Positions 32,934 through 44,083 of a DNA stretch of 64,000 nt are shown here, one piece after another. The DNA comes from Peronospora farinosa. Lineage: Eukaryota > Oomycota > Peronosporomycetes > Peronosporales > Peronosporaceae. The position numbers were made by a program, and so were the translations under genes. The notes beneath the pieces were generated by a model. The model made no database searches and was not told where the DNA came from. It saw nothing but the letters and a program-made list of their open reading frames with translations. Numbering within the stretch: the stretch's first letter is position 1; each line of letters opens with the position of its first letter. Location of the stretch: contig CANTFK010000159.1 in assembly GCA_947646735.1 (NCBI GenBank), positions 62,001 through 126,000 on the forward strand. The letters run 5' to 3'.

Positions 32934-34194
32934 ATGGAAAAGTCTACAAAACCACCACGTAATCAACTTGTAACTCTAGACGACGTAGAGCGACACATTG
33001 TACAACTAAATGCACAGTTGCCACCGGCTACGAACCGCCGCATGGCCAAGGCCGAATATAAACGGCTTAAACATTGCGAGACAGTGCGGCAATCACGGGT
33101 GCGAAAAAAGGTACAGGGTGTATACTTTATGAGAAAAGTGTCTATTTATTTAGATAGGGGGTTCTTTTTTTCTCTTACGATTTGCATGGTAGAACGAACG
33201 TCATGCATTACGACAGGTTCATGAAGAATTAGAGACCGAGCTGAATCAGATGCTGAGTCGCTATAAACAAGAGCACAATTGGATGCAGTTTAATGAACAG
33301 TCAGTGCGAGACGTTCTGATGAAGAAATTTGTGCACTCGATCTACGAGGTGCGGGGGTTACGGCGAGAAGGAGCAGAATTGAGGGACCACTTTCTAATGC
33401 ACGACGCACTGGGCGAGCAACTTGAGCGACTACAAGAAGATTTTTGTATTCCAAAACAATTGGATACGAGAATGTCCATTGGGACTGTTCATTTTCAAGA
33501 GATCAGTGTCGCTGAGGCTAGAGATATCATGGTGGACTCGCATCGACAAGCGACGTCATTTTTTGAGACGATGCAGGGAATGGAGACGAAAGAAGAGGAC
33601 AAGACAATGGGCTGGACACAGCATCAACGAATTACGTTGGATGGACGAGTGCAGTTTAATTTCACAAAGAGAATTCACACGATTGGGACGGAGGAACTTG
33701 TGCACAAAAGCTGGGAAATGTACTGTGACTTTGGTCTGTATCACGGTATCTACGCATCCGTGCAAAAGCTTGAGATCTTGCAAAAGATCAATGACAATAC
33801 GCTCTTGATACGACGAGACCTGCAGGAAGGAAGCTCGGCGCCTATTTTCCGCACAGTATTCTTGTTGTTTCGCATCAGGTTGTCGAACGGATACCTTATT
33901 TGCTTTCGGTCTTACGACCCTGGAGTGTGTATCGAGGATGACGACGACCCGAATGTACAGTGGATGGAGATGTTTTACTGGCTAATGATTACAGACTTGC
34001 CTGTTGAGGAAGCAGCTGAAAGTGTTGGAGGCTCCTCATGGCCGCCAGTCCAAGGCTGCGACGTATCGTTTGGCGGTAATCTGCTCAATAGTGGGAGCGC
34101 CAAACACGCTACAATCTGGAAGTATCAGATCGCCGTGGCACTTTTGCGATGGGAAAGCAATGCTGCTGCGCCATTATTTGCGCTGTATGGATAG
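32934..34194 (+). CDS. Oomycete-type bZIP transcription factor
   Basis: Two exons keep the frame: 32934-33110 and 33193-34194, giving 392 residues. The intron falls exactly at the join of the basic region and the zipper. Basic region: EYKRLKHCETVRQSRVRKK (about 41-59); counting back eight from R55, the invariant Asn is replaced by His47. The coiled coil runs to about residue 125. The C-terminal domain (about 150-390) contains FLLFRIRLSNGYLICFR and ends WESNAAAPLFALYG; it is homologous to the C terminus of the broken bZIP at 37950-39520. Oomycete bZIPs with changes at this Asn are known (mostly to Cys); the target DNA is uncertain. Confidence 0.78.
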
Positions 34195-34951
34195 TTGATC
34201 TCGATGTTGTAATGAATATTTAACGCTTCAGGCGTAGCGGATGAAGTGCTGTCGTGGACCATCCTCCACTTCGACAAGAAATCAAGCAAAAGTGTTACTG
34301 TCAGTGCTTAGAAAAATGAAAGACATCAAGTGTCTTGCCGCGAGCTTGTACTAAAGGTCCGTGTCTGCTTCCTTTGCATGCTGAACGCGACTACTTCCTT
34401 CGTGTCGACACTTGGTAGCAGTTTTTCTACTTTCGTACCCGAGTTGATACTAACGACGTGGCTGGAGCTCTTCCACGTTTTTCGAGATCACTCACCACAA
34501 GGTCAACTTGCAACTTGGTGAGCAAAGTTGCATGAACACGCTGAGACGCTATAACTTGGCGAGTGAACTCCATTCCATGAAATATACTCGAGTCGGTCTT
34601 GATGTCATGCACTCCGATGATTATGACATACATATCGCAGCTTTCGCTCCAATGTTGCATTGGAATTTTATCAACGCGAGACAGAACGCGCGTGAACGGA
34701 GGAATTGACATTTGCGTGACGGACCCCTACATGCCACAAAGAAATGCTACGATCTCGATCTTGCGCTTGAGACAAAAGTCACGAATGATCATGTACTTGG
34801 CATGTGCTTCAAGCACCCAAGTGATGCCAGTTGTTCTCGTCAAGCGCTCTTTTCTCCGCAACAAGATCTGCACTATGGAAACCATCAAGCTGATGGCACT
34901 ATTCTTGCAACTATAGCCATTGGAGGCTACGAATTTGGCTAAGAATGGGTT
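34195..34951. other. Intergenic region
   Basis: Short open frames only; none shows a domain. It separates the bZIP gene from the stop codon of transporter copy 2 (convergent). Confidence 0.45.
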
Positions 34952-36457
34952 CTAAGCCTCATGATCAGCCGTGTAGTTATAGTAGATGGTGTTCTCGAAT
35001 TCTGCATCGCAGAACGGATACTTGATATCGTCATTCGTGGACGAGAAGAGAGCCTTGCCATTGGTGTACGTGACGTAGCACCCGAGCATGAAGCAAACCA
35101 CAATGACAATACAAGCAGCAATCTTCTCGTAAGCAGGAATGCGTTCCCACGTCTTGATCAGGTAAAAGATGACTGGCAACAGGATGCAGTTTGTCGTGAT
35201 GCACGAAGCGCCAATAAAGTCGGCAAATTCAGAGAAATGGTCCTTGAAGACAACGGCGAGAACGACCAGAATGGCGATGATGGAAATACGGAGAGCGACG
35301 TACTTGAGCACATTGGAACCAGTGTATTCGGCAGCCTCTTCCTCTGCGTTGTCCTTATACATACGCTCCGAGTCAGCTATCGAATCGGACGACGTTTTGG
35401 AGCGGCGGTTCATTTGGGCCACCGAGTCGTTGGTGTGGAAAGCATCCACCTGTTTGGCTTGCCCGTTGCCAGGGGTAGCGTTCTCTTTGAACTCAAATCC
35501 GATCTCAATGTCATCAGTCGTCTTCTTGTGCATGCCCAGGAACAAACGCTCAGCGATGTAGAAGGCCGGGTTGAGGATGACAGAAAAGGCGATGGAAATG
35601 TGGAGCTGCATGAACAAGTAGGCAAGCACGACAACGCCCCAGTTTGGTTTGAATCCAAGCGGTGTCAGTCCAGTCTCACTGTTGGGGTAGATCGTGAAGA
35701 GCAAGTTGCCCGAGATCTGACAGCCTATTGCCGAGTAGGCAGTGCTTGCAAGGACTAAAAACAAGACTGACACAAAGCTGACAGTCACTCCGACCACACG
35801 AGGCATACGACTTGGATCGCTGTGTTGACGCTGCAAGTCTGGGATGATGATACCGGCACCATAGGCGAGTGACAAGTTGCCGAATACACCGGCGACTTGA
35901 GAGAAACTAAGATCGGGGGCCGGTACGCTCGGGTGGCCACTCATGCCGTGCATCACGACTGTGACACCAATTACGTCGGCCGTGATTGTGCCTACGCAGC
36001 CAGCAAAGGCAGCACCCGACCCTTCCTTTAGCGTGGGAACTAGACATACCGGTAAGACCATGAGCGCCATGAGTATAGTCCATGTAGCCTGGGTGAAAGC
36101 ATCACGGAAGAGACCGTCGAGTAATTGGCCGCCGAGAACCAAAAACACACATGGAAGGAGCAGACAAGAGCCCATTTGTGAAATGACACACAACCAGCGT
36201 CCAGTCATGCCCATACTCCATTCGCCGAGGTCTCCGAATGTCTTGACGGACTTGGGCGCCAGTAGCATCACTTTGGACATTGTAATGGACGAATAAATGT
36301 TGACAAAGGCCATAAAAGTCATGGCGATTACGGCAAGCACCGGACCAGCGCGAGCAAAGTTACCAGGCATACCAAGTGTACCAATGCCGTAGATACAGCA
36401 AAAGAGGTTGAAGACAGACTTGCAATCCTCAGCAGTGAGGATGGGTCCATTCGACAT
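34952..36457 (-). CDS. AAAP-family amino-acid transporter, copy 2
   Basis: 501 residues with the same layout as copy 1 (25543-27051): N-terminal MSNGPILTAEDCKSVFNLF, family motif CIYGIGTLGMPGNFARAGP, about eleven hydrophobic spans and the same C terminus. By eye the two differ at scattered positions, mostly conservative (V/I), plus a cluster in the charged loop at about 345-395. Upstream DNA is similar too, so the duplication covered the 5' flank. The strong match at DNA level in the last 400 bp suggests a recent copy or gene conversion. Confidence 0.88.
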   Translation of the reverse strand: MSNGPILTAEDCKSVFNLFCCIYGIGTLGMPGNFARAGPVLAVIAMTFMAFVNIYSSITMSKVMLLAPKSVKTFGDLGEWSMGMTGRWLCVISQMGSCLLLPCVFLVLGGQLLDGLFRDAFTQATWTILMALMVLPVCLVPTLKEGSGAAFAGCVGTITADVIGVTVVMHGMSGHPSVPAPDLSFSQVAGVFGNLSLAYGAGIIIPDLQRQHSDPSRMPRVVGVTVSFVSVLFLVLASTAYSAIGCQISGNLLFTIYPNSETGLTPLGFKPNWGVVVLAYLFMQLHISIAFSVILNPAFYIAERLFLGMHKKTTDDIEIGFEFKENATPGNGQAKQVDAFHTNDSVAQMNRRSKTSSDSIADSERMYKDNAEEEAAEYTGSNVLKYVALRISIIAILVVLAVVFKDHFSEFADFIGASCITTNCILLPVIFYLIKTWERIPAYEKIAACIVIVVCFMLGCYVTYTNGKALFSSTNDDIKYPFCDAEFENTIYYNYTADHEA

Positions 36458-37949
36458 AGTAAGCGACGTCTGAGGTCTGGAAAGGTGAAAAGTTGTGACG
36501 ATGACGCGGAGGCACCTCTGGTGGAGGAGATGGAATTGAAAATGAGCAGAACCAAACTCTTTTGCAAACGCAATTTAGACGTTGAGCCAGCGCTCGCCAC
36601 GAGCCAAAACAGTTTGGTCCACAAGTCAAAACAGCTCAGTCCATGGCTACTCCAGTGCATGGAATCAAGATCATAGCAGCCAAAAGACTGACCGATAAAC
36701 GTTGATCACGATCAGTAATTGACTACTGCCGATATTGAGTGTTCAAACGAGACCCATCGCGGTGATGTGTGACAAGGGTGCGAAAACTACCTTGAACTTG
36801 AAGCGCTCTTGTCCAAATTGAAGAAACTTCAACGTTTCGAGCTTGCGCGAATGCACGATGCAATCTCCAATGTAGCACATTGCTACTAATACGCAGCGCA
36901 TCATGTGTACTAATTTCAGAGCTCCCTCCCTTGTTTGAGTAGATCCGAACAGTACCATACACCGGTCGAAACGCATGCATGTTGCCTCCCCCATAGTGTA
37001 AGCGGTCAGTAAGAATGGGGTTCCAGTAGAAACACCGACGTAAGAGAATCTAAAAACTCGGCTTCTATCACGAATTTGAATGAGTTTGGATAGTAATCAT
37101 CGATAGACTTGCCATCAAGCGTCGCTAACCTTGTGACGTCTTGCACCTCCTCATGATCGTACGATGTACTCTCACAGTATTTAATGTCAACCAGAAAACA
37201 ATCAATGTCGCTCTCACGCGAATGAAGCGGTTTTCCCAATATTGCCAATACGTTCGCGGTATCCGATCAAAGGCAGGATGAAACACCAAACGGTACTTGG
37301 AGAAACATTTGAACATCGTCATCACTGAATCAACGAGTCTTCGATACATTTCTTGGGCAACATGGCTGACTTGGTATACCCAAGACGTGTTGGTTGGAAA
37401 AGCGGTCTTTGAATATTGTAGAGCACCATGACAACGTAAAAGCTCAGCTGCGTGCTTACCAGAGCACCTCGAAAGCAAAGCGACGTGCTTGCTAAATTTT
37501 GTCAAAGCACTGGTGCATATGGACGCGTGCTAGCTTTCTTCCGCTCGACGAAAAGATTGTAGCAGCATGTTCGTTAGCAAACGGCTTCCGCAGCACCACC
37601 AGCGACTTTTCGTTTTCCAGGAATGTCCGGTCATGCATAGATAAATCGAAAATGGTAGACAGAAGAATACGTTCATCGTCAGACATGAGGCACCAATGAC
37701 GTCGGTGAAGACGGAGAATTAGCACCAAGATCTCACTATACGACAGTATAAACTGCATCGATTCGCAAACTTGTCTTCACTCCACGACGCACACCATTAA
37801 CTACATAACGTAATACACATCAAACCCTGAATAAACCTGTGATCGGCCAATAGCTGACTCGACTTTACGTACGCTCATGCTGCATCCTTGCTTCTCTGTA
37901 ACGCTGTGTCAATCTGAATTTGGCTTTGTTAGATGAAAAAGCCTGCCGA
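36458..37949. other. Region with possible decayed minus-strand gene
   Basis: Minus-strand stretches at 37758-37492, 37505-37125, 37248-37006 and 36994-36743 look partly coding (for example YCESTSYDHEEVQDVTRLAT) but I found no consistent splicing, and stops separate them. They may be pieces of one broken gene. No family recognised. Confidence 0.35.
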
Positions 37950-39520
37950 TCAACATGATGATGACGGCAGGGTGAAGATTGGGCCAACCATCATACTTTC
38001 CCACTTGAATACAGCCGACAGCGTGTTCATTGAAAGCGTTGCAACCAACTCGTGGTCGCCATAATCCATACACCCACCGCACTCTATCTGTGCGCCTTCC
38101 TTGTACAACAAATCATAAGTTTTTCCATCAGCAGTAGGCTCAAATACGAACCAACCTGACAGCTCTGTCCACTGTACAAGCTTGCCATCTCGGCTGACAC
38201 AACTCCGCAAAGGATCAGTGAGACGTCCGGCCTCCACCAACTGCACGCAGATGAGAAAGCCGTTTCGAGTACGTACACGAAACAACAAATACACGCATCG
38301 GTACAGTTTCGAGCCATCTTCGCTCTCAAACTCACGCAACGCCACAATCGTGTCATCATTTACGCGCTGTAGGATGTGGAGAGTCATGAGACCGCGAAAC
38401 TTGGTCTCTGTGCACTCCGGATCCGAAAAGCACTGCCACGTGCTTGTCATCAATTTCAAAGCGTTCTGTCGAGGGAACTGTTTCCGCAGCGAAAACTTGA
38501 GGCTCGTCCCTTCCATCAGCCGCTTGTCCTCCCATCCCATGATACTGGCTCCAGTACTGATAGCTTTGCCACTCAACGAGAACGAAACAATGGAGCGGTA
38601 GGTCTCGTCCACGAGCACTATCGCCTCGCTGAAGCTTAGCATCTTGTATCGCAGCTCTTTTTGCATCAACACAGCCAATATAGTCTTGCTAGTGACAGTT
38701 GAACCCACCAATGACGGACTTGGTTTGCTATAGAATGGCGTCTTGATCTCCTGCGTTGCACTCAGCGGCGATAAATTGCAGTCATTTGCAAGTATCGTCA
38801 GTAGCGTGCTCGTGTCAAAAGACATGGAAGATAAGGACGGCGAGGCTACACCGACCGAAATGGTGGACAACGTCGACGTGGCGTCTGAATTGTCCGAGTC
38901 GTCCAAGGAAATAAATGCCGCTTTCTGGGCCAGCGCCACCACGTTGGTAGCAAACTGATATCGATAGTTCAGCAGCCATCTCAGCCTCGTCGCTTCCTTG
39001 TTCAAATGTTCCTGCTCAGTGGTCAATAGCGCGTATTGTCGCTGAACGTGTGATACGTTCCTTGATTCTTGGACGCAAAAGTCACGGCTTTTTGTTTCTC
39101 CTTTGATAATGATAATGTCTCGAGTTGTTCTTCCAGCTCCTTTACAGTATCATGCAGACTCTTAAGTACAGCCTAAAACACATGGTCAAAAGTTGATCGA
39201 TCGTAAGTACCAACTAGTGTCAAAATTGAACCATCGTAAGTACCAACTAGTGTCAAAATTGAACCATCGTAAGTACCAACTAGTGTCAAAACCTCATGTC
39301 CTTTAGTACCAACTAGTGTCAAAATTGAACCATCGTAAGTACCAACTAGTGTCAAAACCTCATGTCCTTTAGTACCAACTAGTGTCAAAATTGAACCATC
39401 GTAAGTACCAACTAGTGTCAAAACTTCATGTTCTTAAGTACCAACCAATGTCATAAGTACCTTATTACGGTGATACGCTCGCTTTACGACCTCGCGGTGT
39501 CTCACACGATAACGATATCA
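37950..39520 (-). pseudogene. Broken oomycete-type bZIP gene with minisatellite in its intron
   Basis: The basic region is in a short exon at 39517-39461 (RVRHREVVKRAYHRNK), preceded directly by an in-frame TGA at 39520-39518. After a 288-bp intron the zipper continues from 39172 (AVLKSLHDTVKELEEQLETL). At the A5 run 39089-39093 the frame slips by one base; beyond it the coiled coil and C-terminal domain read through to the stop at 37950 (YLLFRVRTRNGFLICVQ). In the basic region the invariant Asn is His and the invariant Arg is Tyr. Two frame breaks and loss of both key DNA contacts point to a pseudogene, unless the breaks are sequencing errors. Closest relative in the window is the bZIP at 32934-34194. 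Confidence 0.65.
39187..39460. repeat. 33-bp minisatellite inside the bZIP intron
   Basis: About eight tandem units of 33 bp built on AGTACCAACTAGTGTCAAAA, of two alternating types that differ in the last 13 bases. Being a multiple of three, most units stay open on the minus strand and would read TLVGTYDGSIL or TLVGTKGHEVL; the distal unit has a TAA and the last one ends at the TAG of the splice acceptor. Confidence 0.85.
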
Positions 39521-39814
39521 TAACGATCGGTGTGTTTTGTGGCTGTAAGGTGTTTTCCATTATTGGTTCAGTCATTAACAAAATGTTGAGTAGCGTCTGA
39601 TCGTCGGTGTTCCAGTGAGTGGCCATGGATGGCATTCATGGGGCGAAACGACCTGCATTTTGTCTCCCACGACCATCACTCTATACTTGTACATTTCATC
39701 AATTAACTGTACTATTAGCTTTGTAATAGACAAAATCTTGGATTTTATCTATTACTTTTTGATTGATATAATGTCAAAAGTGTATCATTTTAAACTATCT
39801 TTTGCTGACGTATC

Positions 39815-41387
39815 ATGTCGTTGGTGGATAAAAACCGTCACGGTTGTGGGGGTGCAACGTCCCGAGGAATGCCTATCAACTTTACGTCTATATTGCTGCT
39901 ACTATGTGGCATCTTTGCTGTATTTGCAGCGTTACTTGCTCGCCATGGATTTACTGGTAGAGACCACGGTACAGATTCATATTATCTTGAAATAATTATG
40001 GATAATATCGACTTTTTAGCTAATGAATTATTGTATGGACAGTGGTGGGCATTGATTTGGGTACAACGTATTCAGTTGTAGCCATATCTCAAAAGAACAG
40101 TGTGACTGCAATTGCAGATAGTGACGGACATGTATTGATACCATCTACTGTAGCCTTTTTGCCCCATGGAGGTACAAAATGTGGATATTTCATGGATTTT
40201 ATCGCGATATTTTCTAATCTTTTTTTTAATTGTGTTTTTGTATAGAAATAGTAGTTGGTCGAAAAGCACGAGCGCATTTAATAAAGGACCCACAACATAC
40301 AATTTTCAATGCGAAACGATTCATCGGTCGGAGGTGCGAGTGCATGATGAAAAGAGAGAGATGTATAAAACTGATATTTGTGTCTATCTTCAGATATGAA
40401 GAGGTTTTGAGCTTGGAGGGCAATTCAGATGGTGTTATGCCATATGAATTCAGTATAAAATCTCTTCAAGATGACAACAATGATGGAGTTTGTTTTATGC
40501 TGGATGTACATGGTCAGCCTGATTGCGTTACTCCTGTGAAAATTGGTGGTGCAATTGTGCAGCATCTTTGCAATATGGCACGCCGGTTCATCGGTCATGA
40601 CCAGATTACGAAGGCAGTAATTGCAGTGCCAGTGGACTTTAACGAGAGACAACGCAATGCGACAGTGGCGGCATTTCAGTCGGCAGGATTGCAGGTGTCA
40701 CGTGTGTTGGAAGAACCGACGGCTGCAGCAATTGCTTATGGCCTGCACCAGGATCCAAATGTGAGTTTCTTACTGGTGTTTGATTTCGGGGGAGGCACGC
40801 TGGACGTGTCACTGCTTTTCGCACGAAACGGAGCTATCAATGTGCTTGATACACTGGGAGACAGCCATTTAGGGGGCGAGGACTTGGATGCACGCCTTGC
40901 AGCATGGTTGGTAAAGCAATTTGAAGCACAGCTTGGTGTTGCGATCACGTCGCGTGGAACTGAGGCAGAAGCCAGTGGCAACGATAAAAAGGAGCCACCG
41001 TGTACACAGGCTGGGGTCCGCCATGCTGCCGAACTATTAAAAAGGCAACTTACTGATGCCTCCGTTGCTAGTGCCTCCTGCGTATGGACAGAGCCGTCTC
41101 AATCCCAGGCGGAGATCCATATCCGAGCCGAAGTGGAAATCACACGAGCACAATTTGAAGACCTTTGTAAATCATTGCTCGAGCGCACGATGATTCCAGT
41201 GCGTGAGGTACTAGAAACCAACAACATGGAAACCGAAGAGATCGATGCCGTGGTGCTAGTAGGAGGCTCCTCGCGAATCCCATGGGTGCGTGAGCGTCTC
41301 ACTGACATGTTCCAGGGTCGCGCACCGCTTTCGGACATCGATCCAGATCTTGCTGTGGCGTATGGAGCAGCGCGTACGTTAGATTAA
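39815..41387 (+). CDS. Short Hsp70-family ATPase, HSPA13/STCH-like
   Basis: Four exons keep the frame: 39815-39956, 40043-40171, 40246-40333 and 40394-41387, giving 450 residues. A membrane-anchor or signal segment (INFTSILLLLCGIFAVFAALL, about residues 20-40) precedes the Hsp70 nucleotide-binding domain: VGIDLGTTYSVVAI, NAKRFIGRRYEEV, VDFNERQRNATVAAFQSAGL, EEPTAAAIAYG, FDFGGGTLDVSLL and VVLVGGSSRIPWVRE. It stops at DPDLAVAYGAARTLD, so the peptide-binding domain is absent, as in HSPA13 (STCH) of animals, an ER-microsomal Hsp70. The start could also be the ATG at 39869. Confidence 0.85.
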
Positions 41388-41619
41388 CGAGAGCAGGAGG
41401 AATCAATAGAGTTTACTGTGCTTCGACATGTATGTAATCAGGCAAAGTAGCAAAGCATATCTAGACATCACAGCTATATCACTGACAAAGAAACCCAGCG
41501 TGATTCCTCAGCCGCTTATCATCGTAATCTGCTTGGGGTGGGTATCTCTTAACATCTTCTAGAGCGCCATAAGTGCAGTTTCCGCTAGAACAAATGAAAC
41601 ATCACACGTCGCTAGTCAG

Positions 41620-42858
41620 CTAAATCCCAGGTCGCAATGTAGTCCAAGTCTTCTTTTCCTTACCAATCTCAGCGAGGTCGGGGGATGAGTGCACTGCATA
41701 AAAGTCCTGAATATAATCGAGCGCGAAGTTCTGTAGGCGCCCGTTGATTCCACCATCGTCCTGGTCTGCGCGATAGCCACGCTGCGTTGCAATGGCCTTA
41801 GTACATGCCACCAGCGCAAAGGATGCACGTAGGTTTTGCTTTTTATTCAGCTCGAGCGAGTGTGCATAATGTTTACGTGCTTTCAGCAGATTGTCCAGAC
41901 CTCCAATTGTGGCATAGATCTACAAGATATTGAGAAAAAAGCTTATCATCAACAAACAAGGACGTTAGGAACAAATCAGCTCAATTTCTCGACGTACGTC
42001 AGCTAGACGACTGTGGGAGATGGCATCCATGGGGTTCAACAGCACCAACTCCTCGTAGCAAAAGGCAGCGTAACGATACGTTCCAATGGACAAGTACGTC
42101 TCACCAAGCTCCGTCCACTGCAATAACCGGTCAAACACAATCAAAAACATAAGATGCCTGCTATTTTTCAGCACCTTTACAATTGCAGCAGCATCACGTA
42201 CAGCTGTTTGATCCGTTCCAAAGCTGCGTAAGAACTCGTTTAATGCAGTCACAACGTCTGCCGTCTTTCTCTGTGCCTTTAGCACCGCAATTTTGCGTTT
42301 AAACACCAAGGCGTTGGCTGGATTGGCCTCTAGTAGCTCATCGTATAGAGCCAGTGCTTTCGTAAACTCACGACGCTGTTCCAATTGCATTCCTTCGAGT
42401 CTCGCAACACGAGAACTGCCTGGGAACTTGGTCTGCAATGCTTTCAAGCAGGTCTGTTAAAACGACAAAATAATAAAACGGCAATGAATTATACGTGAAA
42501 AAACAATAAAAACACCGTTTTAACTATTGCTAACTCGCTCGTACCTCGGACAGCTCGTCATCGTGCAGATCCAGAGCAGCAATGAATGTCTGTTCGTACA
42601 CTGTCCATACTGGGTAGAAAGCAGTATAACAACAGTGTAAAAACAAAAGTTATATCCTGGTTTCAACGTTTTAACATCCGTACATTCATCGCCAAGTCCC
42701 CAGCTGTGCTTCGTCACCAGCAACTTTCCGATGCTCGCAACTGCGTGGGGCTCACGCAGTTTCTCTTTTCGCACGTAATGCAGCAGCTCCAAGCAATCAT
42801 CGCGCGCCCTGTTGCTCTCTGCCGCCATCAGCTTCTTCTCAAACTCATGCTGGCCCAT
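41620..42858 (-). CDS. EMC2: ER membrane protein complex subunit 2
   Basis: Five exons keep the frame: 42858-42684, 42609-42545, 42453-42202, 42117-41998 and 41919-41620, giving 303 residues (human 297). It is the soluble TPR subunit of the EMC, which inserts tail-anchored and multispanning proteins into the ER membrane. Matches along the family: LWTVYEQTFIAALDL, FPGSSRVARLEGMQLEQ, NPANALVFKRKIAVLKAQ, WTELGETYLSIGTYRYAAFC, LLNPMDAISHSRLADIYAT and GGLDNLLKARKHYAHSLELN. Four introns of 74-91 bp, several with GTACGT donors. Confidence 0.92.
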
Positions 42859-43200
42859 TTTAACGATAATGGTAAAAAAACGAGCTTATTACTAAAGCTG
42901 TTTTTACAATTCGTTTAAGCGCTGAAACTTCAAAGACGTCTTTCAATTAATTATAAAATGCAATTAATTAAATTAAAAGCTTGCTACAATTTGACAATAT
43001 CAATGTCCAACAATTTTGTCAATTTAAGTAATTTTGTATACTTTACCTACTTTGCAGCAGCAGGATCCTTTCAGTAGTCAAGATCAATCCAAGACAAAAA
43101 AGCACTTTATTGCAAAACTATTTGAAGAACAAATGGGTTGAGAACAATCGAAATCCCTGGTCAAGTGCCGAGCAAATCCTTTGGTTTTTGTGTAGTAATG
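42859..43200. other. AT-rich upstream region of EMC2
   Basis: Very AT-rich, no gene seen. The copia element begins at 43201. Confidence 0.5.
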
Positions 43201-43447
43201 GTATTGGTAAATGCTGTTGGTTACTGATACTAATGACCACATGGCATCGACGACACTGCGTGATTGTGTGTAACGATGGGATCGACTCATCGTTTTGCTA
43301 CTAATATTGTAGAGTCGATATCGATAGGCTTAGAGTAGTACAACGAGACGAACTAAGGACCTAGCTAGATAATAATTCACTTTTCATTTTACCTTCTTCT
43401 AAGCACTCCCACCTTAACTCGCCCTTGGCTGTTGCCAAAAGTCATAA
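43201..43447 (+). repeat. Copia 5' LTR
   Basis: Matches the 3' LTR at 51458-51703 with, by eye, two substitutions and one single-base indel in about 246 bp. Confidence 0.88.
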
Positions 43448-43460
43448 GGTTATGAGCCCA
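43445..43460 (+). other. Copia primer-binding site
   Basis: TAAGGTTATGAGCCCA directly after the 5' LTR is complementary to the anticodon arm of a methionine tRNA (loop CTCATAA, anticodon CAT), not to a tRNA 3' end. Drosophila copia is primed in a similar way by an internal part of initiator tRNA-Met. The gag ATG at 43452 lies inside this site. Confidence 0.6.
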
Positions 43461-44080
43461 ACTACACCGGACGCGGGCGACATACTCCGCAAAGATAACT
43501 ACTTCGTGTGGGAGTTCAACGCAAGGTAGAGGCTGGCAAATAAGGGATTGCTAGAGCACCTAGACGCTATGAAGGCCCCAGAAGAAGGAGACGCAAGCGC
43601 GTCAACTTGGAAAGTCAACGACATGAAGGCCTTTGCGATTATGTCAACAATGATCAGCACAAATCTTCAGTCAATGGTGCGCTCGGCGAAGACAACGGCA
43701 GAAGCATGGGACATACTGAAGACTTTCTTCCTGCGACAAAGTATGCACAATCGTGTGCAGCTACGACGGCAACTACATGAGTTCAAGTTGGACAAGGGAG
43801 GAAGCATTATGGATCACTTCCTGAGATTTGACGAGCTGTGCATGACTATGCAAGCTGTGGGACAAGAGATCTCATAGGATGAGCATTTAGTCATCCTATT
43901 GGGTAGTCTAACGAGAGACTATGACCCCATCGTCAAGATAATTAAAACATGCCCGGAATGACACTGTTTCACGGTAAGGAAATACTGAGGCGGGAGTACG
44001 ATGGAATGACGAGGACAGAACACTAAGAAGTCGCACTGAAAAGTACGCACAATTCCAAGTACAAGAAAGGTCCGCGCAGA
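43452..44080 (+). pseudogene. Copia gag, broken
   Basis: From ATG 43452 (MSPTTPDAGDILRKDNYFVW) through the UBN2-type gag (MVRSAKTTAEAWDILKTFF, LRRQLHEFKLDKGGSIMDHF). In-frame TAG at 43527 and again at 43875, then a match to LLGSLTRDYDPIVKII before further stops. Gag forms the particle that packages element RNA. Confidence 0.8.
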
Positions 44081-44083
44081 CAT

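Noticed and set aside
39187..39460. Regular repeats considered as a CRISPR array
   Set aside because: Units are directly adjacent without unique spacers; this is a minisatellite in a eukaryotic intron.
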